Assembly (NCBI RefSeq): GCF_900324485.2
Contig: NC_046650.1
Location: 13,243,061 to 13,307,060 of the forward strand
Direction of reading: 5' to 3'
Length of the DNA: 64,000 nt
Origin: Mastacembelus armatus
Taxonomy: Eukaryota > Chordata > Actinopteri > Synbranchiformes > Mastacembelidae
Shown: positions 1 to 11,597 of the stretch, piece after piece
Numbering within the stretch: the stretch's first letter is position 1
Layout of the letters: every line of letters starts with the position of its first letter
Made by a program: the position numbers and the translations under genes
Notes under the pieces: model-generated
Databases searched by the model: none
What the model was told of the DNA's origin: nothing
The model's input: only the letters and a program-made list of their open reading frames with translations

Positions 1-314
1 TGTGATATTATCTACTAATACATCATGATGTCTTACCTTTTTAGTCTGGCCTTTTCATTAAATTGTAGATGTGTCATTTCAACTCTGATACTGTTCCTTC
101 ACACTTTATGACCAGATCACTTACTTTTTCAACTGTGTCTTTTATTTAGTGCAAACAAAATTAAATGCTCTGTAAATGTTCTAAAATCCATTCAGACACC
201 TGAAACTTTCCCTACGTTTTGTCTTTGGTACGTCAGTGAGACTGTTATGTCATGAAGTTCTGACAACAATGCAATACACTTCAATGGGAACCTGTTCAAC
301 ATCACTCAGCTTAC

Positions 315-371
315 CTATTAAAATCAGCAACACTGAAATCCGTCTGACACCCATCTTCTCTTCCTTCAAAT
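315..371 (-). CDS. Signal-peptide exon of mucin-cluster paralogue A (5' part only)
   Basis: Unnamed gene running off the left edge of the window. The start codon lies at 354-352. Translation gives MGVRRISVLLILI plus the first base of a Gly codon, then a consensus donor (gtaagctgag). An acceptor (tttctttgatag) ends at 372. The exon matches the signal-peptide exon of paralogue C at 24,454-24,513 in start context, length (13 versus 14 codons), hydrophobic core, donor phase (1) and following Gly codon. I infer that the protein is secreted or membrane anchored like paralogue C. No mucin or SEA exon can be seen because only 314 bases remain downstream. A matching non-coding first exon and TATA box lie at about 1996-2105. 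Assignment rests on structural similarity, so confidence is moderate. Confidence 0.5.
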
Positions 372-1995
372 CTATCAAAGAAAAACATCCAGAAAAATAT
401 GTTAAAAGTGTTGTTACTAGTTGTTATTACTAGTTTTTTTTATTTTCTCCAGAGAAATAAATGACATTCGTTTTTTGAATTTTGAAGTATGAAATTTATT
501 TTAACTGCTAAAGTCATTTTAAGAAACTACTGCTGACTAAAATTGTAAAATAAAAAGAGCAGCCTGAATTAGTATCTTTACTGCTTGTTGTCGTTTCCTT
601 AACAGTTTTAAAACGCAGTGAAAATAAAATGTTTGAGTCAACATTGAGTTGTACTTAAGAAATATGTTATTGTATTTAGATCTAAGTATTTTTTGGCGCA
701 GATATTTGTGAAGTTAGTGGTGTCTCAGGATCTGAAAAGGAGAGAATATTTCTCACATGACACATTTCAGAAATTTCAGATGTTGATCATAATCTTACTG
801 GTTTCAGATCAAGTTTAAGTATGTCAATGAGAAACAGCAGGGAAGAGATAAGGTCTTAAGGAGGTTCCTCTCCTCTGGTGATTACTGTAAAATGTTTTGT
901 TCTCTGTATTGTTGTCCAACTTGTTTTAAATGAATAGATGATACCACTAATATAGACATAATTACAGTTATCTCAATTACGGGAAAATGTGATTTACCTT
1001 CAAGAAACAGCATATTTCTTTTATAATAACTGGTAGATGCTACTGTTGAAATATCAGGGGTTTTTTTACATGTTTTCATTTACAGCAAATAAATACCATA
1101 AATTACCATCATAACACTGTGGTTGTAGTTGATAATGCATCTTTAAACCGGATAATTATATCAAAACATTATCAACAGGTAGATGTTACTATATTTAATG
1201 AATGCTTTCATGTCTTTAAACCACATTCACTATTTTCAAGTGTCCCCTAACAATTTTGGAAGATACCAGGAATTTTACAGTTATTTCCTTTAACAAGACC
1301 CCCCTTAGCATAAAACAAAGCCAACAAGAAACTATGCCAAGTTGTTTAAACTAAACTCTGCCTGACAAATAACATCTGTTTTCTTCAAATCTCCACATTG
1401 AAAATTGTTCCATATCCATCTCTAGTATTTTTTTCCATTACAAATGCTTCAAGGCCAAAGTTTTATTTTTCATTTCCAATTTAGCTCTCAGTGCTAAACG
1501 TTATTTTTCCACTGCCAAACTGTATTTTTCAATGCCAGAGTTTAACTGTCACTGTTTTGGCACCATACTGCTCTGCCTCAGCGGAGAAACTTGAACAGGC
1601 AGGTGCACTGACTGAGGAGACTTTAAACCCTGGATGTGTGTCGCTCCTCAAACATTAGGTAGTTTTAGTTATATAACTGTGCTGAAATGGCCTAGAGTGA
1701 AGCGCTGGACTCCTGTTATTGTAAAAAATATAATTCTGAATTTGTCAATGTGTTTGCATGTAAAAATGTATTATTAGTGTAAAGAAAGTCTTTGCATGCC
1801 ATGATAAAGGAAATATTACAAAACAAAAACAAAAGATTTATATTAAACAAAAATATTAAAAAATTTAAAACCTGTAACAATCACTGTGGTAATGAGACAA
1901 TATACAGTATAATGAAATAAAGTGGTTGTATACTTCTCAAAATAAGGGATGAGTGTTATTACAAAATCTTACTGACATTATAAAAATGTGCTTAC
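372..1995 (-). other. Probable intron 1 of paralogue A
   Basis: This AT-rich stretch lies between the inferred non-coding first exon (donor at 1994-1995) and the signal-peptide exon. I see no open frame with coding character in it, only short shadow frames and simple AT-rich sequence. Confidence 0.4.
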
Positions 1996-2340
1996 CCTGC
2001 AGTTAAAAGAAAAATTAAGTGAAGTTAGTAATTCCCCTTTTTTGTCTGGAGTAAATCTTTCCACTTCTGTGACAGCCCACATCTGTAAAGACCTATATAT
2101 ATATGAATCAGAGGGTAGTGACGTGGGGCGTAGGTGATAAATATTTTAGAAATGTTGTGAAATCTCACCAGTGAACAAAACCAAACTGCCACAGGTATAA
2201 CCCTGTCAGATTCTTGGCTCAGTACATGGTTGCCTCCCATTGTGTGCTGTCAGTCAATGTGTGAAAGAAGTTCTGCCAGTATGACAACATAGTATACCAA
2301 ATAAATAACTATAAAGCTCCTGTTAAGTGAAATGGAGGAG
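1640..2340. repeat. Duplicated promoter segment, copy 1 (partner 8540-9255)
   Basis: Several blocks occur in the same order and orientation here and at 8.5-9.3 kb: gtgtttgcatgtaaaa, gtgaagttagtaattc, gaaatgttgtgaaa, a block on cacaggtaaaa/cacaggtataa, and an agttctgccagtatgac-like block followed by gaaatggag. The two copies are diverged but colinear for roughly 700 bases. This indicates a segmental duplication that carried the promoter and first exon. Confidence 0.6.
1996..2105 (-). promoter_or_regulatory. TATA box and non-coding first exon of paralogue A
   Basis: Read on the minus strand, a TATA-like run (tatatatatagg, about 2094-2105) is followed within about 100 bases by a good splice donor (CTGCAGG then gtaagcac) whose last exon base is 1996. 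The stretch before the donor shares wording with the same position of paralogue B (8903-8990), including the 16-mer gaattactaacttcac. Start of transcription is inferred at about 2065-2075. Confidence 0.45.
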
Positions 2341-5300
2341 GGTGAAATGCAGAAATAACAGATGATTACAGATTTTAAAATTGAAATAACCAGAATAAAT
2401 ATTGCATACTAGTTTCTGAATATCTGAGTAATTATGCAAATAAATTACAGTTACAATACAAAATGTATCTCAAATAGATTTCCTGTTTTTTCTGAGACAT
2501 CAGCGATCTCATATTAAAATGTTATATTTAACAAATGGTTAACATCTGCTTGTATTTTGCTTCCAACCTGAATATAAGTGGAAAATAAATTTTAGGTTTT
2601 ACAGCAAATTATTGAAATGAGGACAGTGTTTCGAATATATTTGTTTTAGGACTGAATTCAGTGGAATTTTACACCTCACTGCTTTTATTCAATGTTAGTG
2701 ATTTGTAAGCTCTCAAAATTCATTGGAGTATCCCCCTTCTATGACAAGTGACAAGTGTCTTAGTGTTTAAAACCATTTAAACTCTTTCTTTCTGTTTGAC
2801 TTTTTCTTTCAAAGTGAACAGACTTTTTCCCACAGCATGACGATTTGCTATAATGTTCTGTTTTTAAGTGTTGACAGTCAGAATGCATTACTTTTAGTTT
2901 CAGTAACCAGTTTGGCTACATTGTCTGCTGTTTGTGTATATTTTGCAATGCACTTAATAGAAGCATCTACCAGTCAAACGGCATTAATATGATTTGCTCC
3001 TCCTTGACTTAAAGGTTACTGCAGATAAAGGTTTCATAATTCCGACATGAGGGGAAAAATGATCCAAATCATAACCACAGAAAGGATAAGTCACAAATTC
3101 ACATACATTGAGTTCTCAGTACAATTTATTACACTACATTCCAATAATACATTATAATACTATGTTTGGTCTTATGCATTAGAAGAAATAGTGGTAGAAT
3201 TTGGTTACTGAAGAATTCACTTTCAATTTTAATCAGCCAATTATACATAATTACACAGCTGTTTAATTATATGTAGTGATCATTTATCCAGCTGTTATAT
3301 TTTTATTATTAGTTTTTTATTAGCATGTGTAGCTTTTTAGTTTCATTTATGTCTTTGGCTGCCTGGTCTGTTCTGTGTTGGGTTTTTTTTTTTTTTTTGT
3401 TTGTTTTTGTTTTCTTTTGTATTGCATGTCATAGAAACCACCTGTCAATCAAACAGCTTTGATCTGCGTATGACTTTGCATATCCATTCATGACCAATAC
3501 ATCTTGTCCAAAACAGCTCTAGGTGGAACTGAAAATGCTTATATCTGAAATGTTTTTCTTTGTAAACACTGTGAAAATTGAACCTAGCACCTTGTCTTCA
3601 CAGGTTTTTCAGATCCAGGTTGGGCACCTCCAGCTTGAGAGATGAAGGTTAATTTTTCTGTTCTTTATTGAAAATGTTGTGATGTTTGTTTTCCATCATA
3701 GCCACCTTCAGACATTTTCATGTCCCTTGAGGTGACAGCACAAATACTTGTACTAGAGGACGTCAGGCCCTCTTGTCGCCCTTATGGAGTCTGTTTCCGA
3801 CAGTTTAGTCAGAATCATAAACAGTAGTAGCCTGCTGGAGCTGGACGCTCCCACAGTAGTCTTCCTGTTCATCTTTCTACACAGGAGCAGATACTGCTCC
3901 TTCTGGGTTCTTGCCCTTATACAGCTCCATCCACTTCTCCTGGTGTAACAGCTGGTCTCCTGGTATATGCTTCTTGAGACACACAGCAAACCTTGCAACT
4001 GCACATTTGGATGTGCCATCTTGGAGTAATTGGTCTCCCTGGGCAAACTGATTTGGTTGCAGGTACTATCACATACTATCAGTAGTTATAAGGACACCAG
4101 CAAAACACAAAATGTGAGACCAGTCATCCAAGAACAATAAGAAGAGCATTTGTCTGTGGACACCACATACAAACCTTTTTTCCCTTTTTGGGGGTTGTCT
4201 TGCTTTTGCCTCTCCATTGCACCTGTTGTCATCAAATCAACTGAAACAGCTTCACATGTGCTTCCTGAATGTACAGATTGATATCCCAGAAGTGTAACTG
4301 TCTTGATGTTATACTGTGATCATTAAGTGTTCCCTTAATTTTTCTGAGTAGTTTGTTTGAAGCACTGGGATTTTCATTATAACTTGTTCTTTCTGTACCT
4401 TTGGTTTTCTCTTTTACTTTGTTGTGTAAGTAAAGTGAGGTAGCAACAGTTGCTGTTTTGTACTGTATAAACATGTCATGATGAGCAGTTTGCATTAATT
4501 TTATTATGGAATATGTTGTAATGCTGTTTACTCCAATTGAGCCATTTTGAGAGACGAACTTTAATTTATTGAATATGATGAGTGAATATGATGAGTGAAT
4601 TGAAAGTCCTTAGGAAGATTTATGGTAAACAGTATTGTTGCTGTAGTGGCCTTAAAGTTTCTGTTCATGCTTCTGATCCATGAAGGTCAAGGGGAAAAGT
4701 TATTCTGACTCTAAAACAAGAATCAATAGCAAAGTCAACTATGGGCCACTCCTAGTCTTTTCAAACATGATTCATTGGAACAACAAAGACAGCCTGGATG
4801 TTTGCAAGACACTATTGTGACATTCAATTGCAGGAACTCACGAAGCAGGCTTCATTGTCTTTAAAAATCACTACTGCTTTCATGAAGCCCTGATTCAAAA
4901 TGGCAAAATATCACACGACAGATGATTCAAATTTTGAAAATAAGTTGTATTTTGATTATTGTAAAGTTTTTGACAGAAACCATGTGAAATCCCAGAAAAT
5001 ACAGTCATACATGATTAAATAAATGCACATTGAATAAATATAGAAGAAGAGGGCATTGTTTTCACCTATATATCACTTACAACAGGACCTTAGATAACAC
5101 ACTATGCATTGGGTCAGCATGTGTTCCTTCATTTAATATGAGACACTTTCTAAAACAATATGGTCTCTGAGCAGCTGTTATGCTAAATTGTGAGCTAAAA
5201 CCTAAACATAAACCTCATTTTACACACATTTGGAGACTACAGAAATATTTAGATACTTCTAGGTCCAAAGTAAAACATCAGCATTTTCAATAATCGTCAT

Positions 5301-5711
5301 TATGAATAAAATTTTTAAATCTTACATTAGAAGAGACATATGTAAGAGACAGCAAGATTTCTCATTCTCCATGTTTCAATAAATAAAGCTACAACTGCAT
5401 TTACACAATTATCTGCATAATTTAACAGTGTGTTACAGACACAGCTAATCCACTGTCATTAATGTATCAGTGAGAAGCAGAATTTAATAGTACATTCAAA
5501 GCCCTACAAACCGCGTTCACCTCCAGTGAGTAGAAGGAAGAGCTGAATTCATTTGTGAACTCGGGTTCAAACTGCAGAAACAGAAAACACATGATATTCA
5601 AACACTTGTTCCCTTTTTCTGTTGTAGCTGGTTTGGTTTTATTTGTCCTGACCTGTTTCTCTTCACATCTCAGTCTTCACTCAACATTGGAAATTTGGAT
5701 AAACGATCATT
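2341..5711. other. Intergenic region between paralogues A and B
   Basis: No confident gene. It contains short blocks repeated at 10.1-10.45 kb (for example cctgtcaatcaaaca near 3440 and again near 10,330; tttgctcctcc near 2993 and 10,360), so the A/B duplication probably extends over part of it. A possible pseudogene fragment lies at 3700-4060. The rest is AT-rich sequence without recognisable signals. Confidence 0.4.
3700..4060 (-). pseudogene. Possible gene fragment or retro-copy, parent unknown
   Basis: This patch is richer in GC than its surroundings. On the minus strand one frame reads a protein-like stretch of about 55 residues, including FAVCLKKHIPGDQLLHQEKW and MELYKGKNPEGA, before a stop. 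Similar-looking sequence continues in another frame. No splice sites fit it and I do not recognise the parent. Alternatives are an internal piece of a transposon or chance. Confidence 0.3.
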
Positions 5712-8225
5712 TTATATAAAACATGATGTAGCTGTTGTTGGTGCAGCAGTTGCTGATGTAGCTGTTGTTGGTGCAGTAGTTGCTGATGTAGCTGTTGTTG
5801 GTGCAGTAGTTGCTGATGTAGCTGTTGTTGGTGTAGTAGTTGCCTGATGTAGCTGTTGTTGGTGCAGTCAGAGTTTGCTGATGTAGCTGTTGTTGGTTGC
5901 AGAGCAATTGCTGATGTAGCTTGTTGTGGTGCAGTAGTTGCTTGATGTAGCTGTGTGGGTAGTAGTGTGATTGTAGCAGTTGTTGGTTGCAGTAAGTTGC
6001 TGATGTAGCTGTTGTTGGTGCAGTAGCTGCTGATGTAGCTGTTGTTGGTGCAGTAGTTGCTGATGTAGCTGTTGTTGGTGCAGTAGTTGCTGATGTAGTT
6101 GTTGGATCTGTAACTGGACTTGCTGTAAAACATTTTACGTAAATATTAGATTTTGTGTTTAAGTTCAGAAGTTTGTAATGTCAAGAATCTCACACTAGTG
6201 TCTCACTCAGCTACTCTGTGTTCAGCTGTGTTGAGTGAATGGACTGAAGTTTACAACACTGAACAATGTTAAAGCTGTTATGAGACATTTCTGTTCTTCC
6301 ATTTATTGTGTAGCAACATCATTTTTTGAAGACACCATGAGCTGCCTGTTATTTCAGAAGTTTTCTCTACTGATTACAGTGTCACATTGTGTTGTGTTTA
6401 CTTACCTAACACTTGGACTGAGCTGGGGTTTATGGTCAGGTTGAAGCTACTGCCAGAATTATTTACACCTTCAACAAAGGTTTGAGCAACGACACTGTTC
6501 TGTGGGAGATCTGGAGTGGAAATATTCCGATTGAACAAAATCTCGATATCTGCTTGAGTTTCATCTACTTTTGTGACTTGAGCAGGCCTGTATTATAAAA
6601 CAAAAGGAAACATGTAGAAATTGCATTAAAACATTGTGTTGCTGTGATTCCCATGATCCTAAAAACAACAGATTGTCACGATTGTGTTACGGAGGAGACT
6701 TCATCCACAAATGAAACCAAAGGACTGAAAGGAAAGGGCTTTATTTCACACAGACAGTTATAACAAACAATGACCAGTAGATGTCCATGAAGGGCTAGTT
6801 CAGATGAGAGTGAGCAACATCCAGCGACTTGCAGATCAGCGGCCTTGTTTCTCCAACGTATCTGCGAGCGGGATCTCCGTTGCTAACCATACATGTCTTA
6901 AAAGCCCGACTCCAGTCGGGATAAAAGGGGCGCTGAGCTCCTTGCTCAGTGGAACAAGCTACCAGTCTGTGTGAAACAACAGGAGAACACAGGGCACAAC
7001 AAAATACTTCCCTGGTCTCCTCTCGAGTCTGTGAGATGAATGACGGTGGAAAGAAAGTCTCAGTCGATCCTCCGACGACTGGGAAGCACAACGTATCCTC
7101 CGACGTGTGCTGAGAAGTTACGTGCCGTGAGTAACGGGGAGGTTGGTAAACAGACAACCCGGCAGCTGCCCATGGCGCCACCAGGTGTATAAGAACCCCT
7201 GTGTAACCAACGAGGCGCAGGTGAAAACAATAACTAATGATACAAAAGTGTATTGTGTTAGTCAACTGAATGTAAATGTTTTTACTTGAACTGTTTCAAG
7301 AGGCATCGGTCAAACTTCTCAGGAAATTTTTTTCTGTATGTGTCATTGCACTGAAGAGAGAAAGCAAAATGAAGACATGGAGTTAGAATTACGTTTAAAA
7401 GAAAATTGAATTTTAGTAAAAAACTTTTTGATGCAGCTGACATGACATTTTTTAAAATTTATTTTAAAGATATTTTTTTCTTGACTTATCATTATGTTTT
7501 AAACAGTGTGGGAGACAAAAGGACAGTAAATGTGGCTAAACATGCAAGAAAACTGTGACTGGACTTGAACCACAGTTAAAAATGTGTCATAAACCACAGC
7601 AACATGAAAATCTTTCCACTTCACCTGACTTGACCTTAAGTGAAATATTTTTTGCAGTGATTCAGACAAAACTGAAACCGTAAATAAAAAATATAATCAG
7701 CATGAAATCTGACTCACTAATCCTACAAGTTGATTTTCCAGATCTTTGTAACGCTTGCTGTTTGTGTCACTGAGCTCGGGTGAATATGTTTCGCTTGACA
7801 AATCAGCTGTGATTAAATAGACAGGTCGATGTGTGAGGGTAGTTGTTTTTTGTTGTGGTTTTTGCTTCAGTTGTAGTTGGAGTAGTTGCTTCAGTTTTGG
7901 TTATTGTTAAATCATATATGGTTGTCTGAGTAGTCGTTTCAGTTTTTACATCTCCATTAATCAATATATTCTTTCCAATTGCTGGTTTTGCAACCAAATG
8001 CATCCAAATATTGAAGAAGACATTTGTATTAAAAAGAATTCATAACATTGTGACTTTTAAGTTGCTTTTCTTGATAAGATAAATATATCTTATCAGAATA
8101 TAAGAATAACAGAATATAAGATAAATATATTTTTGTTTCAGGATATTAAAATATATTCTTACACTTACTGCTAATATTTTGCCAAAAACTTTCATAGAGA
8201 AGGAGCCGAATCTGAATATAGTATT
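5712..8225 (-). CDS. Paralogue B: SEA-domain mucin-like gene, probably decaying
   Basis: Unnamed secreted or surface mucin-like gene. Exons from 5' to 3': 8225-8169 (short ORF MKVFGKILA from 8195, donor gtaagtgt); about 8000-7718 (Thr-rich stretch, then the SEA start PVYLITADLSSETYSPELSD); 7350-7286 (65 bp, CNDTYRKKF...KQFK); 6587-6406 (182 bp, SEA second half ending FNLTINPSSVQVL); 6122 to about 5712 (10-residue Ala/Thr/Pro repeats). The last three exons have consistent phases, and the 65-bp exon equals that of paralogue C in size and position. Oddities: the Thr-rich part and the SEA start are in different frames, separated by a run of A's where one base fewer would join them. The repeat exon slips frame several times near 5840-6000 and ends in a stop without a second SEA or GPI signal. 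It is either a decaying copy or carries assembly errors. The start exon is weak. Confidence 0.6.
5720..6115 (-). repeat. 30-bp tandem repeat coding for an Ala/Thr/Pro-rich mucin segment
   Basis: About 13 copies of a 30-base unit. In the minus frame that fits the exon phase the 10-residue unit reads ATTAPTTATS. Outer copies are nearly identical. The central copies (about 5840-6000) carry small insertions and deletions that shift frame, a pattern of uneven homogenisation. Confidence 0.85.
6677..7245 (-). mobile_element. Possible solo LTR of a retrotransposon (fossil)
   Basis: This GC-richer island of about 570 bases sits inside the intron between two SEA exons of paralogue B, whose paralogue C counterpart is short. 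Read on the minus strand it has a promoter-like first half and an AATAAA signal close to its end, and it finishes in cgtgaca. This resembles the layout of Ty3/gypsy-type LTRs of fish. I could not find a clear target-site duplication, no internal coding region remains, and the outer limits are approximate. It looks like a lone, non-coding remnant. Confidence 0.35.
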
Positions 8226-8539
8226 CTGCAAAGCAGAGGTTTGTCTAAATATCTATTTCAAATATTCTCACAATTATTTGTTTTATGGAAATTGCCCCCA
8301 TAGTCAAGTGGACATGGCAGGCACTTAATGTGCAGAAGCTAAGTTTGTGATGGCAGCGGTGTGATAGTCTGTCTCCCTGTTTATTGTCTACCTTTCTGTG
8401 ACTTACTGTCAGGTGTTTAAAAAAAAAGGCCTGTTGTGGTCACTGCTTGGTCAGCCTGTGTGTGTTTGCAGGCATCATGCTGGAGAAATGGAGCACTGCT
8501 TTATAGCTTTTAACAAAATTGCTGTACCATTATTTCAAT

Positions 8540-9255
8540 TTAGAAGATGTAGACGCAGCGGAGTATGTTTGACTGAGATATAAAATTATTAATAACCTTA
8601 TTGCTACAGACATTGGACCCCTGCTATTAGTAACAATAGGATTCTTAATTTGTTGATGTGTTTGCATGTAAAAGTGTATTATTACCACAGTTGTGAAAAG
8701 AAAGTCTACACTTGCCATAATATTGTAAATTAAAGAAAATGAACAAATACCTTTATTGAACTTCTAACTTCTTCTGAAGCAAGATTTCCAAAAATATTAT
8801 GACTGTAGTAATGATTTATAAGGAAATATCTGACAAAATTAGGACAAATGCTAAAATATGTATTGATATAATAGTGTACACATGTAATAAAAATGTACTT
8901 ACCCAAAATTGAAAGATGCAAAATGTGAAGTTAGTAATTCACATTTTCTATGTGCTATTGATGATTTTCACCTTTTCACTGTTCATATAAAACATAGGTG
9001 ATAAAGTTTTCAGAAATGTTGTGAAACCTTACTGACAACAAACTCCTTACTGGTTTGACTAACCAAACCCCCACAGGTAAAATCCTCTCAGATTTTTGCC
9101 TAAGTACATGAATGTCTCCCCTCATTTTGTTGTCAAAGAAGAATAAATGCAGGTAAATTCCAGCTATATATATGAAGTTCTACCAGTATGACTACATGTA
9201 TGTCAAACAAATAAATTATACATATACATAGTTCCTGGGAAATGAAATGGAGCAA
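8540..9255. repeat. Duplicated promoter segment, copy 2 (partner 1640-2340)
   Basis: Colinear with 1640-2340, as described for that copy. The match ends near 9255, where copy 2 continues into sequence (about 9255-10,100) that copy 1 lacks. Confidence 0.6.
8903..8992 (-). promoter_or_regulatory. TATA-like box and non-coding first exon of paralogue B
   Basis: On the minus strand a TATA-like motif (gttttatatgaac, about 8981-8993) precedes a donor (CAATTTTGG then gtaagtac) with last exon base 8903. The layout and part of the sequence match paralogue A at 1996-2105. Transcription start is inferred near 8955. Confidence 0.45.
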
Positions 9256-10100
9256 AAACAAAGGTGACACCCTCTTTAAGTTCTATGGTTTTACATACGG
9301 GGGCATAACAAAAAAAATACAACCCCAGATGACCAACAATATATGACATATGTTTTTATTTTATTTAAACTAAGCCAGAATGCAGAAACAGTGTGTGAAA
9401 ATATATGTTTCAGTAACATGTAAGACCATCTTTAGCAGAAATAACTTAAAGTAATGATTTTCTGTGTGATTTTATCTGTCTCTCACTTCTCACTCTGGAC
9501 GAATTTTGTTCCACTCTTGTTTACAGTGTTGATGTTTAAGGGCATGAGTTTATGCACAGTTCCCTTAAGCTCCTGCCACCTCATTTAAATCAAGTTGACT
9601 TGGCCACTGCAGCACCTTGAGTTTTTTCTTTTACAGTCATTCTGTTGCAGATTCCCTTAAGTCATGCTGCCACGTTCTTTCTACAGAAAAGATGCTTTCT
9701 CTTGGCAACCCTTTCAAAACAGGTATACTTGTGCAGATTTGCACTGTCATGATCGTTAAATTTAACATGTTACCTGAGGCCTGTAGACTCATAGATGTGG
9801 CTCTTTGGTTTTTTGCATTTTCTCTCTTTCTCACAGTAGAATATTGTTTAGAAATGGCCACATAACTCTTCCCAAATGAATGGTGTTCTAAAGGTGTTCA
9901 CACTTTCTGATAACCATTTAATCTAGTGTATTTGAGCAGCACCACTTTGCTGCTAATTACCTTTTCATTTTCTATGGAAGCAGAAAGGGTGTAATTAGTT
10001 TTTCACACGCTGCTTCTGCTTTTTGACTTAGATTTTAATAAATAAATAATGACATGGTTTCGCTTGAATGTCCCCTTTCTGCGTTCACCATTTCACTTTA
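9255..10100. mobile_element. Probable inserted element of unknown family
   Basis: Relative to the duplicated segment at 2.3 kb, roughly 800 bases appear to be inserted here, between gaaatggagcaaaaac and the point near 10.1-10.3 kb where similarity resumes. The insert begins near gacaccctctttaag, and a reverse-complement echo of it (cagaaagggtg) lies near 9986. That hints at imperfect terminal inverted repeats about 725 bases apart. It has no coding capacity worth naming. Confidence 0.3.
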
Positions 10101-10299
10101 ACTATTTAAAGAAACAATTTAAAGAACTTGTTTCTTTTTAGTTTTGCTATTAATTTTAAACCATTTTAAACCATTTTCCCACATAGTTGTTTAATGGCAA
10201 TGTATCCATCTGTTTTATCTTTAAGTGCTTGCTATTGTCATTATTATAGCATAGTCTAGATTAGTGACGCCTTGGACTATGCAGCCTATCCCTGTGCTA

Positions 10300-10435
10300 T
10301 TTTTGTATTGTGCTTCATAGAAATTACCTGTCAATCAAACAACACTGATGTGGATTTGCTCCTCCCTCACTTAAAGGTCATTGCAAACCATTGCATAACA
10401 GGTTTTCCTGATTCAGACATGATGCAACAATGGTC
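10300..10435. repeat. Block shared with about 2940-3060 and 3415-3475
   Basis: The run cctgtcaatcaaaca, then tttgctcctcc and cttaaaggt, is found in similar order here and upstream of paralogue A. It is part of the A/B segmental duplication, and a second partial copy suggests an older internal repeat. Confidence 0.5.
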
Positions 10436-11016
10436 TAATAGACACAAACACATTATTAGTTTTCAATTATATAATTAATTAGTATTTGTGTATCAGGCTG
10501 TTTATTTTAGATCTATTGGACTAGCATTGAATTTACGGTACATGAAAAAGTGAAATTCTTTTCCCATAATAGGGAAGGACATATCTTTCCAGTGACGCTA
10601 TTTACAGCCTGAGTACAATCCACTGTGCTTTCTTTAAGTATATTATCCTTATATTTTATTTGCATTTTTGTGCTGATAGTAATGCTGCAGATATTATTAC
10701 ATTGCAGCAACACACTAAGAATCCCATTAACAACATAGAAAAAAGTATGGTGATTCACAGGTGGACAAGCTTAGGTTACAAGGTTACAGTAAGATCACAC
10801 TGTTAAAGTGTTTAAGGAATTAATGGTGGTACTGATGTGGCACAAGCATAAATTGCGCAAGCCCTTCTGTCATTGTAAAAACACACCACTCTGTTGCTCC
10901 ATAGCCATGGTGAATTAATATAGTAAAATAAATGTATCTGCATTTTATTTTATTTATTTATTCTTCTTCTTATCAGTATTATTATTATTATTTGAATGAG
11001 TCTGTTTGAAGTCAGA

Positions 11017-11400
11017 TGGCAGCACAGTAGCTTGGTGGTTAGCACTGTTGCCTCACAGCAACAAGGTTCCTGGTCTGAAACCCATCAGGGGCCTTTCTGT
11101 GTGGAGTCTGCATGTTCTCCCTGTGCTTGTGTGGGTTTCCTCCAGGTACTCTGGTTTCCTCCCACAGTCCAAAAACATGTATGTCAGGTTGATTGGTGAC
11201 TCTAAATTGCCCATAGGAGTGAGTGTGAGTGTGTGAGGTTGTTTGTCTCTATGTGGCCCTGTGATGGACTGGTGACCTGTCCAGGGTGTACCCCTGCCTT
11301 CCACCCAAAGAGAGCTGGGACAGGCTCCAGCCTTATTATACAGGGATCCTGTGACCCTGGTTAGGAATAAGGCGGTATAGATGATGGATGGTTAGGTAGA
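11017..11400 (+). mobile_element. LINE 3' tail or derived SINE (L2-like), broken
   Basis: Contains the dispersed fish sequence recognisable by ggtggttagcactgttgcct, gtggagtctgcatgttctcc, ctctaaattgcccatagg and gatggactggtgacctgtcc. It ends in a gatggatgg-type tail typical of L2-like LINEs and their SINE passengers. No intact open frame remains. Confidence 0.7.
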
Positions 11401-11597
11401 TTAATGGATATTTGAAGTCAGGAATGTGAGAGATGCCAGCACTGCAATGCTGAATGAGCTGTGTTGGCTGGGTGCCATTGGAATATGAGAACATTATGTG
11501 AAACAGTTTTAAGAAGATCCAGCCAGGGTAACACATAATCACAACCTGATATGCCCCTGGTTTCTATTTTCATTGTGGCCTACTTTCTAGAAATGGA

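Noticed and set aside
5681-6133. Minus-strand Asn/Tyr/Ser and Gln/Leu-rich frames over the 30-bp repeat
   Set aside because: Wrong frame. The acceptor phase at 6122 selects the Ala/Thr/Pro frame.
9637-9865. Overlapping frames on both strands, 74-82 residues
   Set aside because: They lie in the probable inserted element at 9255-10,100 and have no domain or codon pattern.
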